64,000 bases of DNA from Vigna angularis (GCF_016808095.1 NC_068974.1:40214590-40278589), one strand, 5' to 3'. Positions 52,002 to 64,000 are shown, counted from the stretch's first letter. Notes: a model not told the origin generated them from the sequence alone. Numbers and translations: made by a program.

Positions 52002-54929
52002 TAAACTATAGTTATCAATTAGATTTGGTTTAATTTCACACTATAATTTCGGCTTAATTTGGTAATTTTAAAGAGGATTTGGTACCCAAAACCAAAATAT
52101 ATATGTTATGAAATTTGAAAGTGAGAAAAAAGGTTTTGTCCCTTTCATCTTTTCTTCTACTTGTTCTGATTACATAACCCAAAAGGAAGAATGTGGGGTC
52201 AAGAACTATCTCCCCCAATTAAGACTTGCACGATCAAACTCTTTTAACCAATTTAAGAGGAAACTACTTGATGCTTTTTGTCTGCCAAAAGAGAAAAGAA
52301 AAGAGTGATGGGGTCAAGAGGAAATGAGAAAATAGAAAATTTCATTTTCCTTCTCATGGTAAAATTTAAATTAAATATTCTTTTTTTTTCATTTCTTTCT
52401 TTGTATCCAATTAAATATCCAATTAAAAATTTAAATTCTGAAACAACAGAAAAAAGAGAGAACAAAAGATAAAATAGTTTATGTAAAATATGTTTTAAAA
52501 ATATGTCGAATGTCAAGGTATCATCACCTATATAAAACAAATAGCAGATAGATACTGATAAAAGTTGTGAAACGTTTATTTCTATATTAGGAACTCATTT
52601 ATTATTTAGTATACCTCTAAAACCATGTTTTTAGTTTAATGAAAAAAAAAGGGGAGAAAAGCTTCATTGATTTATAGTAGTTCTATGCATGGAAGACAAA
52701 CAGTGTTTCTCCTTTATAACTGTTGAAGAATCTTAAAATTTGTCGATACAGAACATGGTTAGCTTAGTACTATCAACTATATAAACCTATTTTAATGTTG
52801 TGTTTATAACACCAGTTAGTACACCCATTTCATAAGAACCTCCTCTGCTCTGTTTACTATGTTAATACACTTTATATGTACGGTTTCGTACGATGAATAG
52901 TTCTACTTGATTAAAGTGCACGAATAAAGTAGACTGTGTACATAAAAACACAATAAAAGAAAATTCAGATTTGAAGTAAATTTTGAGCACCCATCTAAAA
53001 AATTTCATACATTCCATTATCCAAAGTATCATATTTGTTTGGAATGGTTTGATCTATACATTTGTTGTATTTGAAATTCAAGCATGAAATGTTACCTTGT
53101 TTATCCAAATTTCCATTTTACATGATTACTATACTCAGTCATGTTGTATAATAAACTCCCAGTAATATCTTTAAAATGAAAAAAATGCATTATAAGATTA
53201 TGATTCTGATATATTTAATGGTCTTAGTTTTGTAAAGAAATTTTAAATTACAAAATAAAAGATACCTTATATACGAACTTGAAGTCAGAGCAATACTTAA
53301 AAGAATGAATTTATGAGTAAATAATAGAATTTATTCCTTCTAGCTTGTTGGCTCATGAAGAAGAAAATTCCTTCTTTCAAAGAGCATTTCTTTGCTAAGC
53401 ATTCAGTTAGCTTTCACCGGAGCATGATTTTATCTCATTCAACAAATAAGGAAAAGGCTAAAAGTAACCCTAAAAATATAATTTTTTATTTCAAATATTA
53501 AGAAAATAGGTTGATGGATCTTTCAGATATATATTGTTTTACGTTCTCATTTTTATCTAACGTGACTCACATTTACATTTTTAACATATAATGAAAACAA
53601 AAGAAATTGCAACTTGAATCATAGGCATAAATATGAATAAGCAACATTTCTTTTTGCATGTACTTAGAAACCTATTTAGAATGCTAATTTTGAGATATCA
53701 AACATAAAAATCTTGAACTATTCTTTGCTCAATACACAAAATATGTTATAAATGGGATTCTAAGCATTTAGGAAATTAAGATCTCCACCTCTTAAGTTGT
53801 AGACTCATTTCTTGAACAGAGAACTTGTTAACAGAGAAAATCATATATCAGATACAAGAAAGTGAAAGCTATCCAATGGTAACACTGTTATTAGACAGTT
53901 TAAAATATTGTATCGATATTTATTTATTGGTGAAAAATGTTTAATTTATAGTGTTGATAATGATAATAATTTATAATTTATTTTTTATTTTAACAAGATT
54001 TATAGTTTCGTAAAATTTTAATATATTTATTATGTTTACATTTTTATATACATATATTGATTTATAATATCCAATACTTTTTAAATATGTATATATGATA
54101 TATAGACTTTTTTGTATCCACGTAAAATAGGTTGGAATAATTATATTAACAAATTTTCTGCAAAATCATACTTAGCCCAATAGCACTATTGACATTCGAA
54201 TATTCTTTTTAATGGAAAATTTAATATTCTTTTACGATTGTGTTGTTTAAATTAGCTTTAACATTTCCGTTAATCGTTCTCTTAAAGATCTTTTTATTCG
54301 TCTCTGATAGATACTATCAGTCTTTTTCAATCCAAATAATATGGTCTTTAAGGTAATTCACATAATTTTTTGTAAAGGTTATTTTTCCCTTTGTCTATAA
54401 TATGGATTATTTTTCGACTAAGCATCTAAAAACTTAATATCTAATAGGTCGGTCATTATTTTTTCAACTAAGCATATATTTTTTAAGGAAAAAAGTTTTT
54501 TTAATAACTTTTTTGATAATTTTTTGCAACTGCTTATATGGTAGTTTGTAATTGGTCCGTTTCAAATATACTATTCAATAAAATAATGACATGTAATCTA
54601 TTGTCAAAAAATTGTTAATCTATCATAGTCCTTTTTGGAAACAGGTCAAAAGTAGGTCAGTTCAAAATAAAATGATCAATTGTCTTGTTTTATTACTCTT
54701 GCATGCAAAGAAGCATAGTGTGTAAAGTTCAAGAGCAAGAGATTCCTAGCATGAGCACAACATATGATATACAAATATGTTTTTTTTAATATATTTTTTT
54801 TCTCAAATTGTGTTGTGTTAACTGGAACTTTATTATAGAAGTCAGTAAGCTCCTTTAGTATGTAATTAACATGCATTATTAATGTTTAATTAATATAATT
54901 TTTTTCGTGAATAAATGTATGGTGTTAAC

Positions 54930-55180
54930 AAATATTGAATGATAGTGATTAATATACTAAATTATTGTAATTAATATATATTAAATTGTCATAATTAATA
55001 TGTATTAAATTTTTGTGGTTAATATATATTCAATAGTAATTTTTAATATTAAATTATCGTGATTAATATATGTGTATTAAATTTCTAAAATAAATTTATA
55101 TTAAATTATTGTTGTAAAAGCTTATTAATTTTTACGGTTAAAATAATTTTTTTGCAATTAAAATATATTAAATTTGGGTG

Positions 55181-55190
<10 letters not shown>
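54930..55190. repeat. Degenerate tandem repeat, about 28-35 bp unit
   Basis: The unit resembles gattaatatatattaaattgt and recurs about seven or eight times with substitutions and small indels. It ends at the (AT)n tract at 55184-55224. Confidence 0.6.

Positions 55191-55224
<34 letters not shown>
55184..55224. repeat. (AT)n microsatellite
   Basis: AT run of about 40 bases at the end of the degenerate tandem repeat. Confidence 0.95.
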
Positions 55225-55230
<6 letters not shown>

Positions 55231-55975
55231 TATATGAAATTCTTGAACCTTATGAAAATTTTATTGTTAAAAGAATTTCATAGTTTATAAAATGAGAAGA
55301 GTGTGTGGTTGTGTGGTGTTGACGTGAGAAATAGTACGTGAAAGATCTTTTAACAGTATGTGTAGGAGATTCTTAATAAAAAAGTAAAATAAATAAATTT
55401 TAATATAAGATTTTAATTAAAATCTTGATTCTTTTAAAATGGATAAATCAGTTAATTTATTGAAGAACTATGTTGACTTAAAATTATATGATTGTTGTGG
55501 TTATTTTATAAGCACTATATTTATTATATATCTTCGCCTATGTTTTTTTCTCTTTTCTTCTTGTTCTTCTCATTTTGTTGTAATGTGATGCTTTTTCCGC
55601 TGTGTAGCTTGTTGGAATTGTGGTTCTCTTGAAAAAAACGTTTTGCTGATTCTCTGCCTGTGCGTGTTGCATGTGTTAAAATGTGATATTTATATATTTT
55701 AATTTTATTTAAAAATATTTAAGTTTGTATTTGATATATATATATATATAATAGAAAAGGAAATAATATGTTACATAATTAAAAGATTCATAAACTACTT
55801 TTAGAACATTTAATGAAAAACATAAATTCAAAATTTAGATTTAACAATTCCAAATTAATATTTTACATCTTTGCATTTATTAATCTGAAATTAATTTTTT
55901 TTCGGCCTTCAATTGACTAATGGAGAATTTTGTCTCAGTTTGTAAAAAAAACAAAAGCAAACAAATCCTACATCC

Positions 55976-56043
55976 TTATAAACCTTGTTTTGGCAAAATA
56001 AACACTCTCATTCTCTCTTTCGCAACACTTTCCACCGCCGCCG
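55976..56043 (+). promoter_or_regulatory. Possible promoter and first leader exon of the SMT1-like copy
   Basis: A TATA-like ttataaa word at about 55977 is followed about 30 bases later by a CT-rich start region, then a CCGCCGCCGTAG|GTATCA donor-like site at 56043-56044. It has the look of a leader exon, but no ATG-containing exon joining to 57476 was found. Confidence 0.3.
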
Positions 56044-56149
56044 TAGGTATCATCTTTTCCCTCTCTTTCTTTATTTGTGTTTTACATTATCACTTTCTTC
56101 ACATAATCTCTTTATTCCAAGTCTCGTGTTAAATAGAAATAAAAAAATA

Positions 56150-56365
56150 AAACATTATATAAAGATGAAAAACTCATTAACCTAATGCCTTAAGGTTTTG
56201 GATAAAAAATAATGTCGATTCCTTATATAGTTGGCTCAGATATTATTCTTATATTGAAAGTCTTCCTGACAAAGGGTGGAAATGCTTCCGTTGAAGAAAG
56301 AGATGTTTAGTATTTGTATAACTCATAGAAACCCCCTCCTCAATAGACCCAAAACAATTTCTCTC
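56150..56365 (+). repeat. Dispersed repeat module, copy 1
   Basis: Contains attatataaagatgaaaaac, taatgccttaaggtttt, aatgtcgattcc and caatagaccc. The same order of words recurs at about 60540-60672. Likely a non-autonomous legume element fragment. Confidence 0.5.
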
Positions 56366-56378
56366 TTACACGTAGACT

Positions 56379-56661
56379 TTGTTCTTTTGAGTGGATTTGA
56401 GGGAATGGATTTGAGGGGATTTGAAAATAATTTTTTTTATCGTTTTTTTAAGCGAATTTGGAGGTAAATGAACGTGAATTTGAAAATATTTTTTTTTAAT
56501 TTGTCATGTCAATACAATTCTATACTAATTCTCACAAATTTTATTTTCAAATTCACTCTTATTTACCTCCAAATTCGTTCAAAAAAACGACAAAAAAAAT
56601 TATCTTCAAATCTTCTCAAATCCCCTCAAATTTACTCCTTCAAATCTACTCAAAAGAACAA
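56379..56661. mobile_element. Foldback (long-TIR) non-autonomous element
   Basis: About 283 bp. The ends ttgttcttttgagt and actcaaaagaacaa are exact inverted copies, and the inverted repeat continues for some 110-120 bases of each arm with few mismatches (aatttggaggtaaatga against tcatttacctccaaatt-type words). Only a short spacer lies near 56495-56540. There is no coding capacity. No clear target duplication was identified. It sits just upstream of the SMT1-like copy, in what would be its 5' region. Confidence 0.75.
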
Positions 56662-57536
56662 TGTCGTACTTTTTCATCTGTCAAAAGAGTGATTGTGAAA
56701 TTAATTATAATGTCTTAGTTGTTACTCATCACCATGCAACAATGTCCGATGATATAAGATCCTTATCTTTGTCGGACAAAAAAATCTCATTTCTTAGTAT
56801 TTGCAGACTAAATTCCAAATGGATCAAACTAATCTGGCATATGGGTGTGAATAAATTTTCCTGATTTTCTATTTTTCTTGCATTAATGTTTTTTGGCATG
56901 TGATGCTAAATTTGGCACGACCATAATGATGTTGATCTGTGTTGAATTGTGTACAAGAATGTTGTTAATGATCTTGTATAGTCTTCACATTTTTATTATC
57001 TAACCAAATTTTCCTTCTTTTTATATGATCTTATTGTTGTGTTTTGGTAAAAGAAAAATCAGATTTGGTTGAAAAAGGTTTGGATTATCAAAATCCAAAA
57101 TTTAAAATTATATTTTTATCAAGTGTTTTAGAATTAATTTATAACCTCTCAGTCTAAAACTTTGTCGTTTATTCTTATGTTCTTTTAGATAATCTTGGGT
57201 TAGTATTTTGGTAATAGAAAAATTAAACATAAAATTTTTTCATTTTTTTTTTCAAACATTTCTCTTATATATTAGCAGAGTTGAACTCACAACTTATAAC
57301 TAATTACTTTTTACTATATATTTATTTTATTTCTTTTCTTTATTATCGTCCTTATATATATATATATTCATTATTTTGTGTTGCAATTGCAACTAGATGT
57401 CGTTTTGTTTATTGTGTGTTTAGTAATATTTTTTAGTTATTATGGTTGAAAAAGTGTGGTAAACTTGTGGTTCAGGTACGAGAAATATCATGCTTGTCAT
57501 GGAGGTGACGAGGAAGAGAGAAAAGCCAATTATGCT

Positions 57537-57570
57537 GATATATATATATATATGTGTGTGTGTGTATGTA
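57537..57570. repeat. (AT)n(GT)n microsatellite across an exon end
   Basis: GCTGAT is followed by seven AT units and then GT units. In family members this position is ATG followed by the intron donor. Here the AT run replaces that border. Confidence 0.9.
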
Positions 57571-60344
57571 TGTATTATATTTACTTCACCTAATTAATAA
57601 TCAATTTTTTTCCATGTTTTTAACATGCACATACGATATTAGCCTGTGACAAAAATAAGTGAGAACACATAGTTTGGCTATGAGTGATGATTCTCTTTTT
57701 AACTATAAAAAAGATTTATGTATGTTATGATAAGATAGAAAAGAATCAAATAAGTGTATAATGAATCTATATGTTTTATAAGAGGAAACATTTAAATCAT
57801 TTAAATCAAATAAGTGTATAATTAATGATTTAACTGAATTATTTTGAATGTTTCCTCTATCTAAAGGAGGAAAATTGAATCAAACTTTATGAAATAAAGT
57901 TTAAACACATTATTCCTCTAATAAAAAAATTTAAAAGAAAATTACCTATAAAGTAAGAATTATTTTTCCTTGGAGAATTAAAAATTACATACTGAATCAT
58001 ACAACCTGAATAATAAAATTAAATCTTATTTAGCGATACAATAATTTAGTCTTGTTTGTAATGGTAATTAGTAATCAATTAATACAACATTTTGATTTTA
58101 ATCTTGACCGTTCAAATATAATTTAATGGTATATATTTGTAATTCTTGTTTCTAACAATAAAAAAAATCATTTGATTATAAATAAAAAATATAGTTTATA
58201 TATTTAAAACATGTACTTATTATAACTTTAATTTATATCATAAATTTAAATGACATATAAATACACATTTATACATTGATTAATACAAAAATGTCTTCCT
58301 TAGTTTAAGGTTTTCTAAACTATGTTAAAAATGCTTTTAAACTAAAAAGAATATCTTTTGTTTATCTCAATTGTTGTTCAGGTTAACAAATACTATGATC
58401 TTGCTACCAGCTTTTATGAATTTGGTTGGGGTCAATCTTTCCACTTTGCACCTAGGTATGTGTTTGTTTGAATTATGTATGTAAAAGTTAAGAATTTGGT
58501 GTGAAGCAAATCACACTAATTTTTTTCTCATTCAGATGCAAAGGGGAATCTCTTACAGAAAGCTTGAAAAGGCATGAACACTTCCTTGCTTTGCAGCTTG
58601 GACTAAAGGCTGGACAAAAGGTTCTATCTTGTTCAATGAAGAAATCTTATGTTCGTAACGATTCATTTGTTTTAACCCTTTGTTTTTAGGTTTTGGATAT
58701 TGGATGTGGAATTGGAGGGCCACTCAGAGAAATCTCTCGATTCAGGTGAACGAACCTTGTTCCCTTTTCTGATATCTTCTGTCATGGCTTCCTTGGTTTT
58801 CTTGTTCAGCCTTCTAAATCTTGTTTTTTTTTTTTTAACATTCTTCCATATATTTTAGAGTATGAATGAGTTCATAAACATGGTTGTGTTTTTTGCAGCA
58901 AAACATCAATCACGGGATTGAATAATAATGCTTATCAGATAAAAAGAGCTAGGGTATGCTAATTATTATTATGCAAGACATATTGACAAACAGTTTGTGT
59001 TCAAGCTATGTGGTTCACCTCATTTTATAATGATAGTTTAAAAATGACGCATTTTGATTGTCACTTACTATCTTTCACTAATTAACAGGAACTGACTTGT
59101 GATACTGGTTTGGAGAAGACTTGCAACTTTGTGGAGGTTGATATTCTCTAAATATATCATTTTCCTTTTTTCTGGGAAAGAGATGCATTTTCTTATGTAG
59201 CATGTGCAAATCCAGTTTTTGTACTATTGTTATACTTTGCATTACAATATTTCTTTCATCTGTTCAAAGGGAAAAGCTTAACAGTTGCATGATTATTATA
59301 TTTTATAATGCAGGGTGACTTCATGAAAATGCCTTTCCCAGACAATTCTTTTGATGCAACCTATGCAATCGAATCCACTTGCCATGCACCAGATGCTGTA
59401 TGTGGCTGTTTATTTTTACTTTATTGAAATAACTTTCGATTACATATGTACCTATAAAATGTCACAAGTGGGAATGACAATTGGGCAAATCAGGAAAAGA
59501 ATTTAGAGGAGAATAATTCTGTTAGACAGAATGTACAGGTGGCAAGCAATAATACAACTGTGCATAACAGAAAAAGTACAAGGCTGAGGAGGCCCAATAT
59601 ACGTATGAAAGATTATGTGTGATGTGGGGGGTGGTTATATGAGAGAGAGGAAAAAAAGAAAAGGGGATGGATGGTTCATTTTCTGACTTCTCTGTTAATT
59701 CTCTGTTCTTGCATGTTTTTGAAATGATCTCTCTTTCTAGTCAAGGAAGATGAGCACAATAATACAGTAATGTTTATGGAAGAATATTATTCTCTGCTAT
59801 TACTTACTTTGCTTACTGTCTGTCTGTGATTAAATATTACATAAAATGACAAATATTCTTGAACAAACATTAATGTAGTCATGCCTAACAAAATAGTGTG
59901 AATGTGTGAAAGTGTGAATTTACAAAATATTGTCTGTTGGATTGTGTAAAACTTATATTTTCCTTATCTGATGTTTAATTATGGTTAGCATGCTTGCTAC
60001 AAAGAGATCTTTAGAGTGAAGCCTGGTGGATGGTTTGTTGCATGACTGACGTTTTTGATCCCTTCAACAAAGAACACCAGAAGATAAAGGTACGATGGAC
60101 CTAGAAATCGTTTAGATTTTGGCTTATGTTGTACTGTTTCGCTGAACTGGTTTATAATTCTATAAAAATAATTTACTGGTGTAGGAAGAAATTAAGGTTG
60201 GTGATGGACTTCCTGACATTAGATCGACCACAAAGTGTCTTGGAGCTCTTAAACAAGCAGGCTTTGAGGTGAAATCAATCTCCTATCATTATTTATTATT
60301 ATCGTTCTACTTAATAGTCAAGAATTGAACCATATACATGTTAA

Positions 60345-60460
60345 AAATTAGACTTTAAATTTAACTCAATCTTACCAAATCAGTTTGTAAAGTGAGGTTT
60401 GCATCTACTTATATATTATAAATTGGTCTTATCTGTCGACGTGGGACTTCCAACATAACG
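60345..60460 (+). repeat. Dispersed repeat fragment in an SMT1-like intron
   Basis: Contains gactttaaatttaactcaat, aatcagtttgtaaagtgagg, acttatatattataaattgg and gtgggacttccaaca. The first two words also occur in the repeats at 26225-26730 and 33655-33770. Confidence 0.6.
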
Positions 60461-60539
60461 TGATTAGATAAAGAACATTTGTTAAAATTTCAAGTCTGAA
60501 TCTAAGTTTTATATTGGATAGAAATGAGAAAGTATAGTA

Positions 60540-60672
60540 TTATATAAAGGTAAAGACCCGTTAATTCGTTGTCTTAAGATTTTAAATAGAAAGTAGTGTC
60601 AGTCCATTCAGATTTCATTGATACTGTATTCTCCAGTTAATATCTTCCTCGATAGATCCAACAACATTCATA
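60540..60672 (+). repeat. Dispersed repeat module, copy 2
   Basis: Contains tatataaaggtaaagaccc, gttgtcttaagatttt, agtagtgtcagtcc and cgatagatccaac, matching 56150-56365. It ends about 15 bases before the acceptor of the next exon-like block (60687) and has replaced the usual pyrimidine tract there. Confidence 0.55.
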
Positions 60673-61710
60673 TTTTGTGCATGAAGGTAATGGAGGAGAA
60701 AGATCTTACAATTGAATCCCCTGTTCTTTGGTACCTTCCTTTTGATCCACCAAGTCATTTCTCACTCAGTAACTTTCGTGCAACATCTACTGGAAGATTT
60801 GTGACAAGGATCATGGTATTACTACCAAAACTTATGTGGCTAATAATTATCTCAGTACTATGTTTCTCCAACGATTGATATTTTATGTTTTTGTGAATTG
60901 GAACAATCGTAGGTGACGGCTCTAGAATTTCTTGGACTGGCTCCAAAAGGAAGAACAAGGGTTGAGGGATTCCTACGAAAAGCAGCAGAAGGACTAGTTG
61001 CTGGTGGAAAGTAAGTTTAGATGTAATTAGTCATACACTTAATAAATCAAAGGCGAACTAAAGTTATGCTATTAAATAAAATAAATAATTTAAAATATAT
61101 AAAAAATTAAAAAAATTAAAATAGTATATTTCAAGTATGACTTTACCAAAACAAAAAATAAATAAATAAATAAAACATCATACATGAGCCAGACAACTTC
61201 AACTTTTTCAATATTTTTATTGTAAGTTTATTTATTTGATTTCATATAAACAAATTTATATTTTAATAGCTTTTTAAATATAAAAATAATACATTTTTAA
61301 AAAATATTCCTAAATATATAATAAATAAAAATATGTATAAAATTTAATAACCAAATTATTAAAAAAAATTGAAATAGGAAATCTTTACCTAAAAGGTTTT
61401 AGAGAAAAAACCTTAAAAAGGTAAGAAAAAATTATTTATTAATCTTTGTTTGCACATTTTGCATTTTCAGGACAGGGATTTTCACACCAATGTACTTCTT
61501 CTTGGTTCGTAAGCCTGCTTCTAGCAATAATAGTTCTGCATAGAGTTGTTGCAATTCAAGAATGGAAATTTTCATGTTGTTTTGAGTTTCTTTTCTGGTT
61601 TTACATTACAAAGACTTCACTTTGTTTCTGTTTTGTTTTTGTCGTTTCTTTTTTCTCTTCAAAGACTTAATTAATGTGGCATCATGGTGCCCACAGCCAC
61701 AAGTAAAAGA

Positions 61711-61716
61711 AATAAA
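61711..61716 (+). terminator. Possible poly(A) signal of the SMT1-like copy
   Basis: AATAAA about 170 bases after the stop at 61541-61543. Confidence 0.4.
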
Positions 61717-61719
61717 GCA

Positions 61720-64000
61720 TTATTTTTATTTATTTCTTTTTTCATTTTAAATATTAAAATATAACTTTTAATACGTTAACAAGTTAAACTTAACAGTATA
61801 CATATTTATATTATGCATGTAGTTACAATGAATCGAATTTATTTATTGAAAATAATTATAAAATGCATTAATACCTGTATTAAACAATTTTACATTAATA
61901 AAATAATTAATATAACTATAAAGAAAAACATAAATTTAGTTTTTAAATATTAACACCGATGAATTGCACAGCCACCAGAGTTTATCTAGCCAACTCTACA
62001 TGACACGACATATTAATTTTTTAAAATAAATTAAAAAATATATAATATTATTTTTAATTCTTTTTAATAAATAAATATTTTTGTTGATATTGGATTAGTA
62101 GGACTAAAATGTCAATAAGATCAGTTTAATGTTAGACAATATTAAAGTAGACTAAATCAAGTGATGCAAAAAATTAATTCTTTTTAAATATAAAATTATT
62201 TCTAAATATTTTAATAAATAACTAAAACAAACATTAAAATTAAGTATTTATTTGAAAGACTAAAAATATTATTTTTTAAATTAAAAAAAAATTAAAAGGA
62301 TTAAAACTCAACATTATAAAGAGATAAAAACATATTTTATCCAAAATGAATATGAAACAATATAAATCTATATAAAGACGATATTGATTTGCCTATATAT
62401 GATGCATCATGACACACAAATAGTAATTCATTGTGCATGTATCTACTGTCAAGTTGACCAAAACAATTCTTATAGCGTATGATAACAACAGTATTTATCA
62501 AAATTGACAAGGATACATTAGGAGGAAGGCATGCAGAGAAATTTTGTATTAGCATCAAGAGCTTTTGTCAGTTCATATGTTCATGAGTCATCAGTCCTGT
62601 GTAATGCTTGATCTTCTGTCAATGAATTTTTAGCAAATCTGATGATACACTGAGAGAAGCAACTGTTATTAATTGTCATTCTCTCTTTTTAACAAGAATC
62701 ATACCATGATATACTTTTACGTTTATTTGAGATAAAATATAAGAGTAAAATGACTATAAAAGTATAAATTTTTATATTTTTTAAAAAAAAAAGAGAATAA
62801 AAAATAAAAAAGATAGTATCAAATAAATATAAAAAATTTAGATATATCAAAGAATTTTTTTTTTAATAATTAACAAATAGAAAATAATGTTGAGTAATTG
62901 CAAAAAAGGAAGAGAAAAGAAGTTATGATTGAATGAGATAAGAAAATTATTTGGCCTAAAAGATGCTTATAGGTGACTGGAGTTTACCTTATATTATAGC
63001 AAAATGAGTGAGAAATTCAAATTTGTAACTATATGAGACTTCTTTTGGAATTGATGCATGGAATACTGTAATACTTTAAATAAAAAGTAAGGCTTTTTTT
63101 ATATATTTGATAAGTTAATAAAATTATATCTAGAAATATCAACTAATAATATAAAAAGAATTTCAAAATTATTAAACTTGTAATAATGTTTTACAGTAAG
63201 TAACCTTTTAGAAAATAATCAGACATTTTATGTATTTTCCAGAAAATAGAAACTTCCTCATATTCTATCTTGTTTCTAGAAAAATAATCTGAAAAAAATT
63301 CTGTATCAATCCTGGAAGAGAAATATTATGATTTATTTATGGAAATGTCGCCCACATTTGATCTCATAAGATACATCAGCACAAATGAAAGTATGAAACT
63401 TTACTAAAATAAGAGAATGTTTATACTTATATCCAAGTGTTCAATGAGACTTCTTAACATCTATGGTAAATAAAAATATAAAAGATAAAATGCACCAATC
63501 CAAGATTTACAATATATTTTTACTTCATGAGGTCATTATTTAACATTGAGTTTCGTTGAATCACATTAATTTTAATTTTTAAGGATATATCTATATATAT
63601 AGATATATTTAGTTAATAATCAAAACATATTAAAAAAATAAAAAGCTAATGTTTTTCATACTTTCTTAATGTAATACATTTTGGTTGAGTCAAAATTATC
63701 TATTTTATTGTTATATATATTTTAATGTTGATGTCTTAGTATTTGTTATTGTTTGTCTGAAATGTGTTTACTAAATTAAAAGTTATGTGCATAAGGTATT
63801 TAAATACTAAAGTCGATCACTATTCGATAATTTATCTTTTTATCTTAAATATATTTATAATTTTGGATTAACGACACTTTAATTACGATTCAAATAGTTG
63901 GTAATTATATTTTATTTTAAACTAATTAATGTTAACTATAATTTTATGATCATTCCATTAGTTAAATGATTACGGTACGATCATAATATAAATATAACCA
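61720..64000. other. AT-rich gene-free stretch to the window end
   Basis: No coding frame, RNA gene or complete element is recognised. A minus frame at 62337-62558 is not supported by any resemblance. A short palindrome, tatatctatatatatagatata, lies near 63585-63608. Confidence 0.6.

Larger units (their letters stand above)
51078..55900. other. Long intergenic stretch, no supported gene
   Basis: The first few hundred bases are probably the DVL/RTFL 3' UTR. The rest is AT-rich with microsatellites (51201-51242, 51928-52001, 55184-55224) and a degenerate tandem repeat (54930-55190). Short frames on either strand are low-complexity. No RNA gene is seen. Confidence 0.55.
57476..61543 (+). pseudogene. 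Damaged sterol C-24 methyltransferase (SMT1-like) copy
   Basis: Exon-like blocks: 57476-57557 (end uncertain), 58382-58455, 58536-58620, 58690-58745, 58899-58953, 59089-59136, 59314-59397, 59989-60089, 60185-60268, 60687-60815, 60913-61010 and 61471-61543. They match SMT1 (cycloartenol C-24 methyltransferase, S-adenosylmethionine dependent, ER, sterol synthesis) in order: HGGDEEERKANYAD, the sterol-binding [16 protein letters not shown] motif VLDIGCGIGGPL, and TPMYFFLVRKP at the end. Damage: no first exon with a start codon was found; the first block runs into an AT/GT microsatellite in place of a normal donor; the 59989 block is 101 nt instead of 117. It lacks a Leu codon (RVLKPG becomes RVKPG) and 13 bases encoding the conserved AYEW segment, which shifts the frame to a stop. 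The remaining blocks are otherwise in phase and well conserved, so decay is recent or the copy is transcribed but not functional. Confidence 0.85.

Noticed and set aside
57476..61543. SMT2-type identity for the sterol methyltransferase copy
   Set aside because: The motifs at the N-terminus (HGG.EEERKANY) and C-terminus (TPMYFF..RKP) are SMT1-like; SMT2 has a membrane leader and different blocks.

Overview
The window is nuclear DNA of a flowering plant. It is AT-rich, the genes have many GT-AG introns, AT microsatellites are long, and it carries a Ty1/copia retrotransposon with plant-type features plus small foldback elements. The protein resemblances and a repeat family that I recall from Phaseoleae-type DNA suggest a legume. 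That assignment is inference from memory, not a search result.

Layout from left to right. (1) 1-4130: AT-rich DNA around a GC-rich, gene-like island of unknown nature (about 1480-3250). (2) 4140-7800, plus strand: a complete TWISTED DWARF 1 / FKBP42 immunophilin gene with seven coding exons. (3) 8121-8489, minus strand: a small single-exon gene for a membrane protein of unknown function. (4) 8900-12300: gene-free AT-rich DNA. (5) 12972-17328, plus strand: a large OBERON4/TITANIA2-type PHD-finger gene. (6) 18000-21500: gene-free. (7) 21720-23368, plus strand: a secreted DUF642 cell-wall protein gene. (8) 25577-25720, minus strand: a DVL/ROTUNDIFOLIA-like micropeptide gene. (9) 28547-36361, minus strand: a 15-exon 2-oxoglutarate/Fe(II) oxygenase gene. 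(10) 38308-46608, plus strand: a five-exon coiled-coil gene whose second intron holds a complete, young copia element (39917-45082). (11) 50850-51077, plus strand: a second DVL/RTFL micropeptide gene. (12) 57476-61543, plus strand: a sterol C-24 methyltransferase (SMT1-like) copy that is damaged and probably a pseudogene. (13) 61720-64000: gene-free AT-rich DNA.

There is no operon or gene cluster; neighbours are functionally unrelated. Several genes belong to pathways of growth and organ shape (TWD1 in auxin transport, OBE4 in meristem identity, the two DVL/RTFL peptides in cell proliferation, DUF642 in the wall), but I see nothing linking them beyond proximity.

I did not find a convincing undescribed biological system. 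The items most worth checking are the decayed SMT1 copy, with a 13-base deletion and a microsatellite across a splice junction; the intact copia element in an intron; a 322-bp tandem duplication of an unidentified exon-like fragment inside the oxygenase gene; and a foldback element of about 283 bp. Exon borders were set by hand from splice signals, reading phase and remembered family sequences. Each multi-exon model closes in phase, apart from the damaged SMT1 copy.
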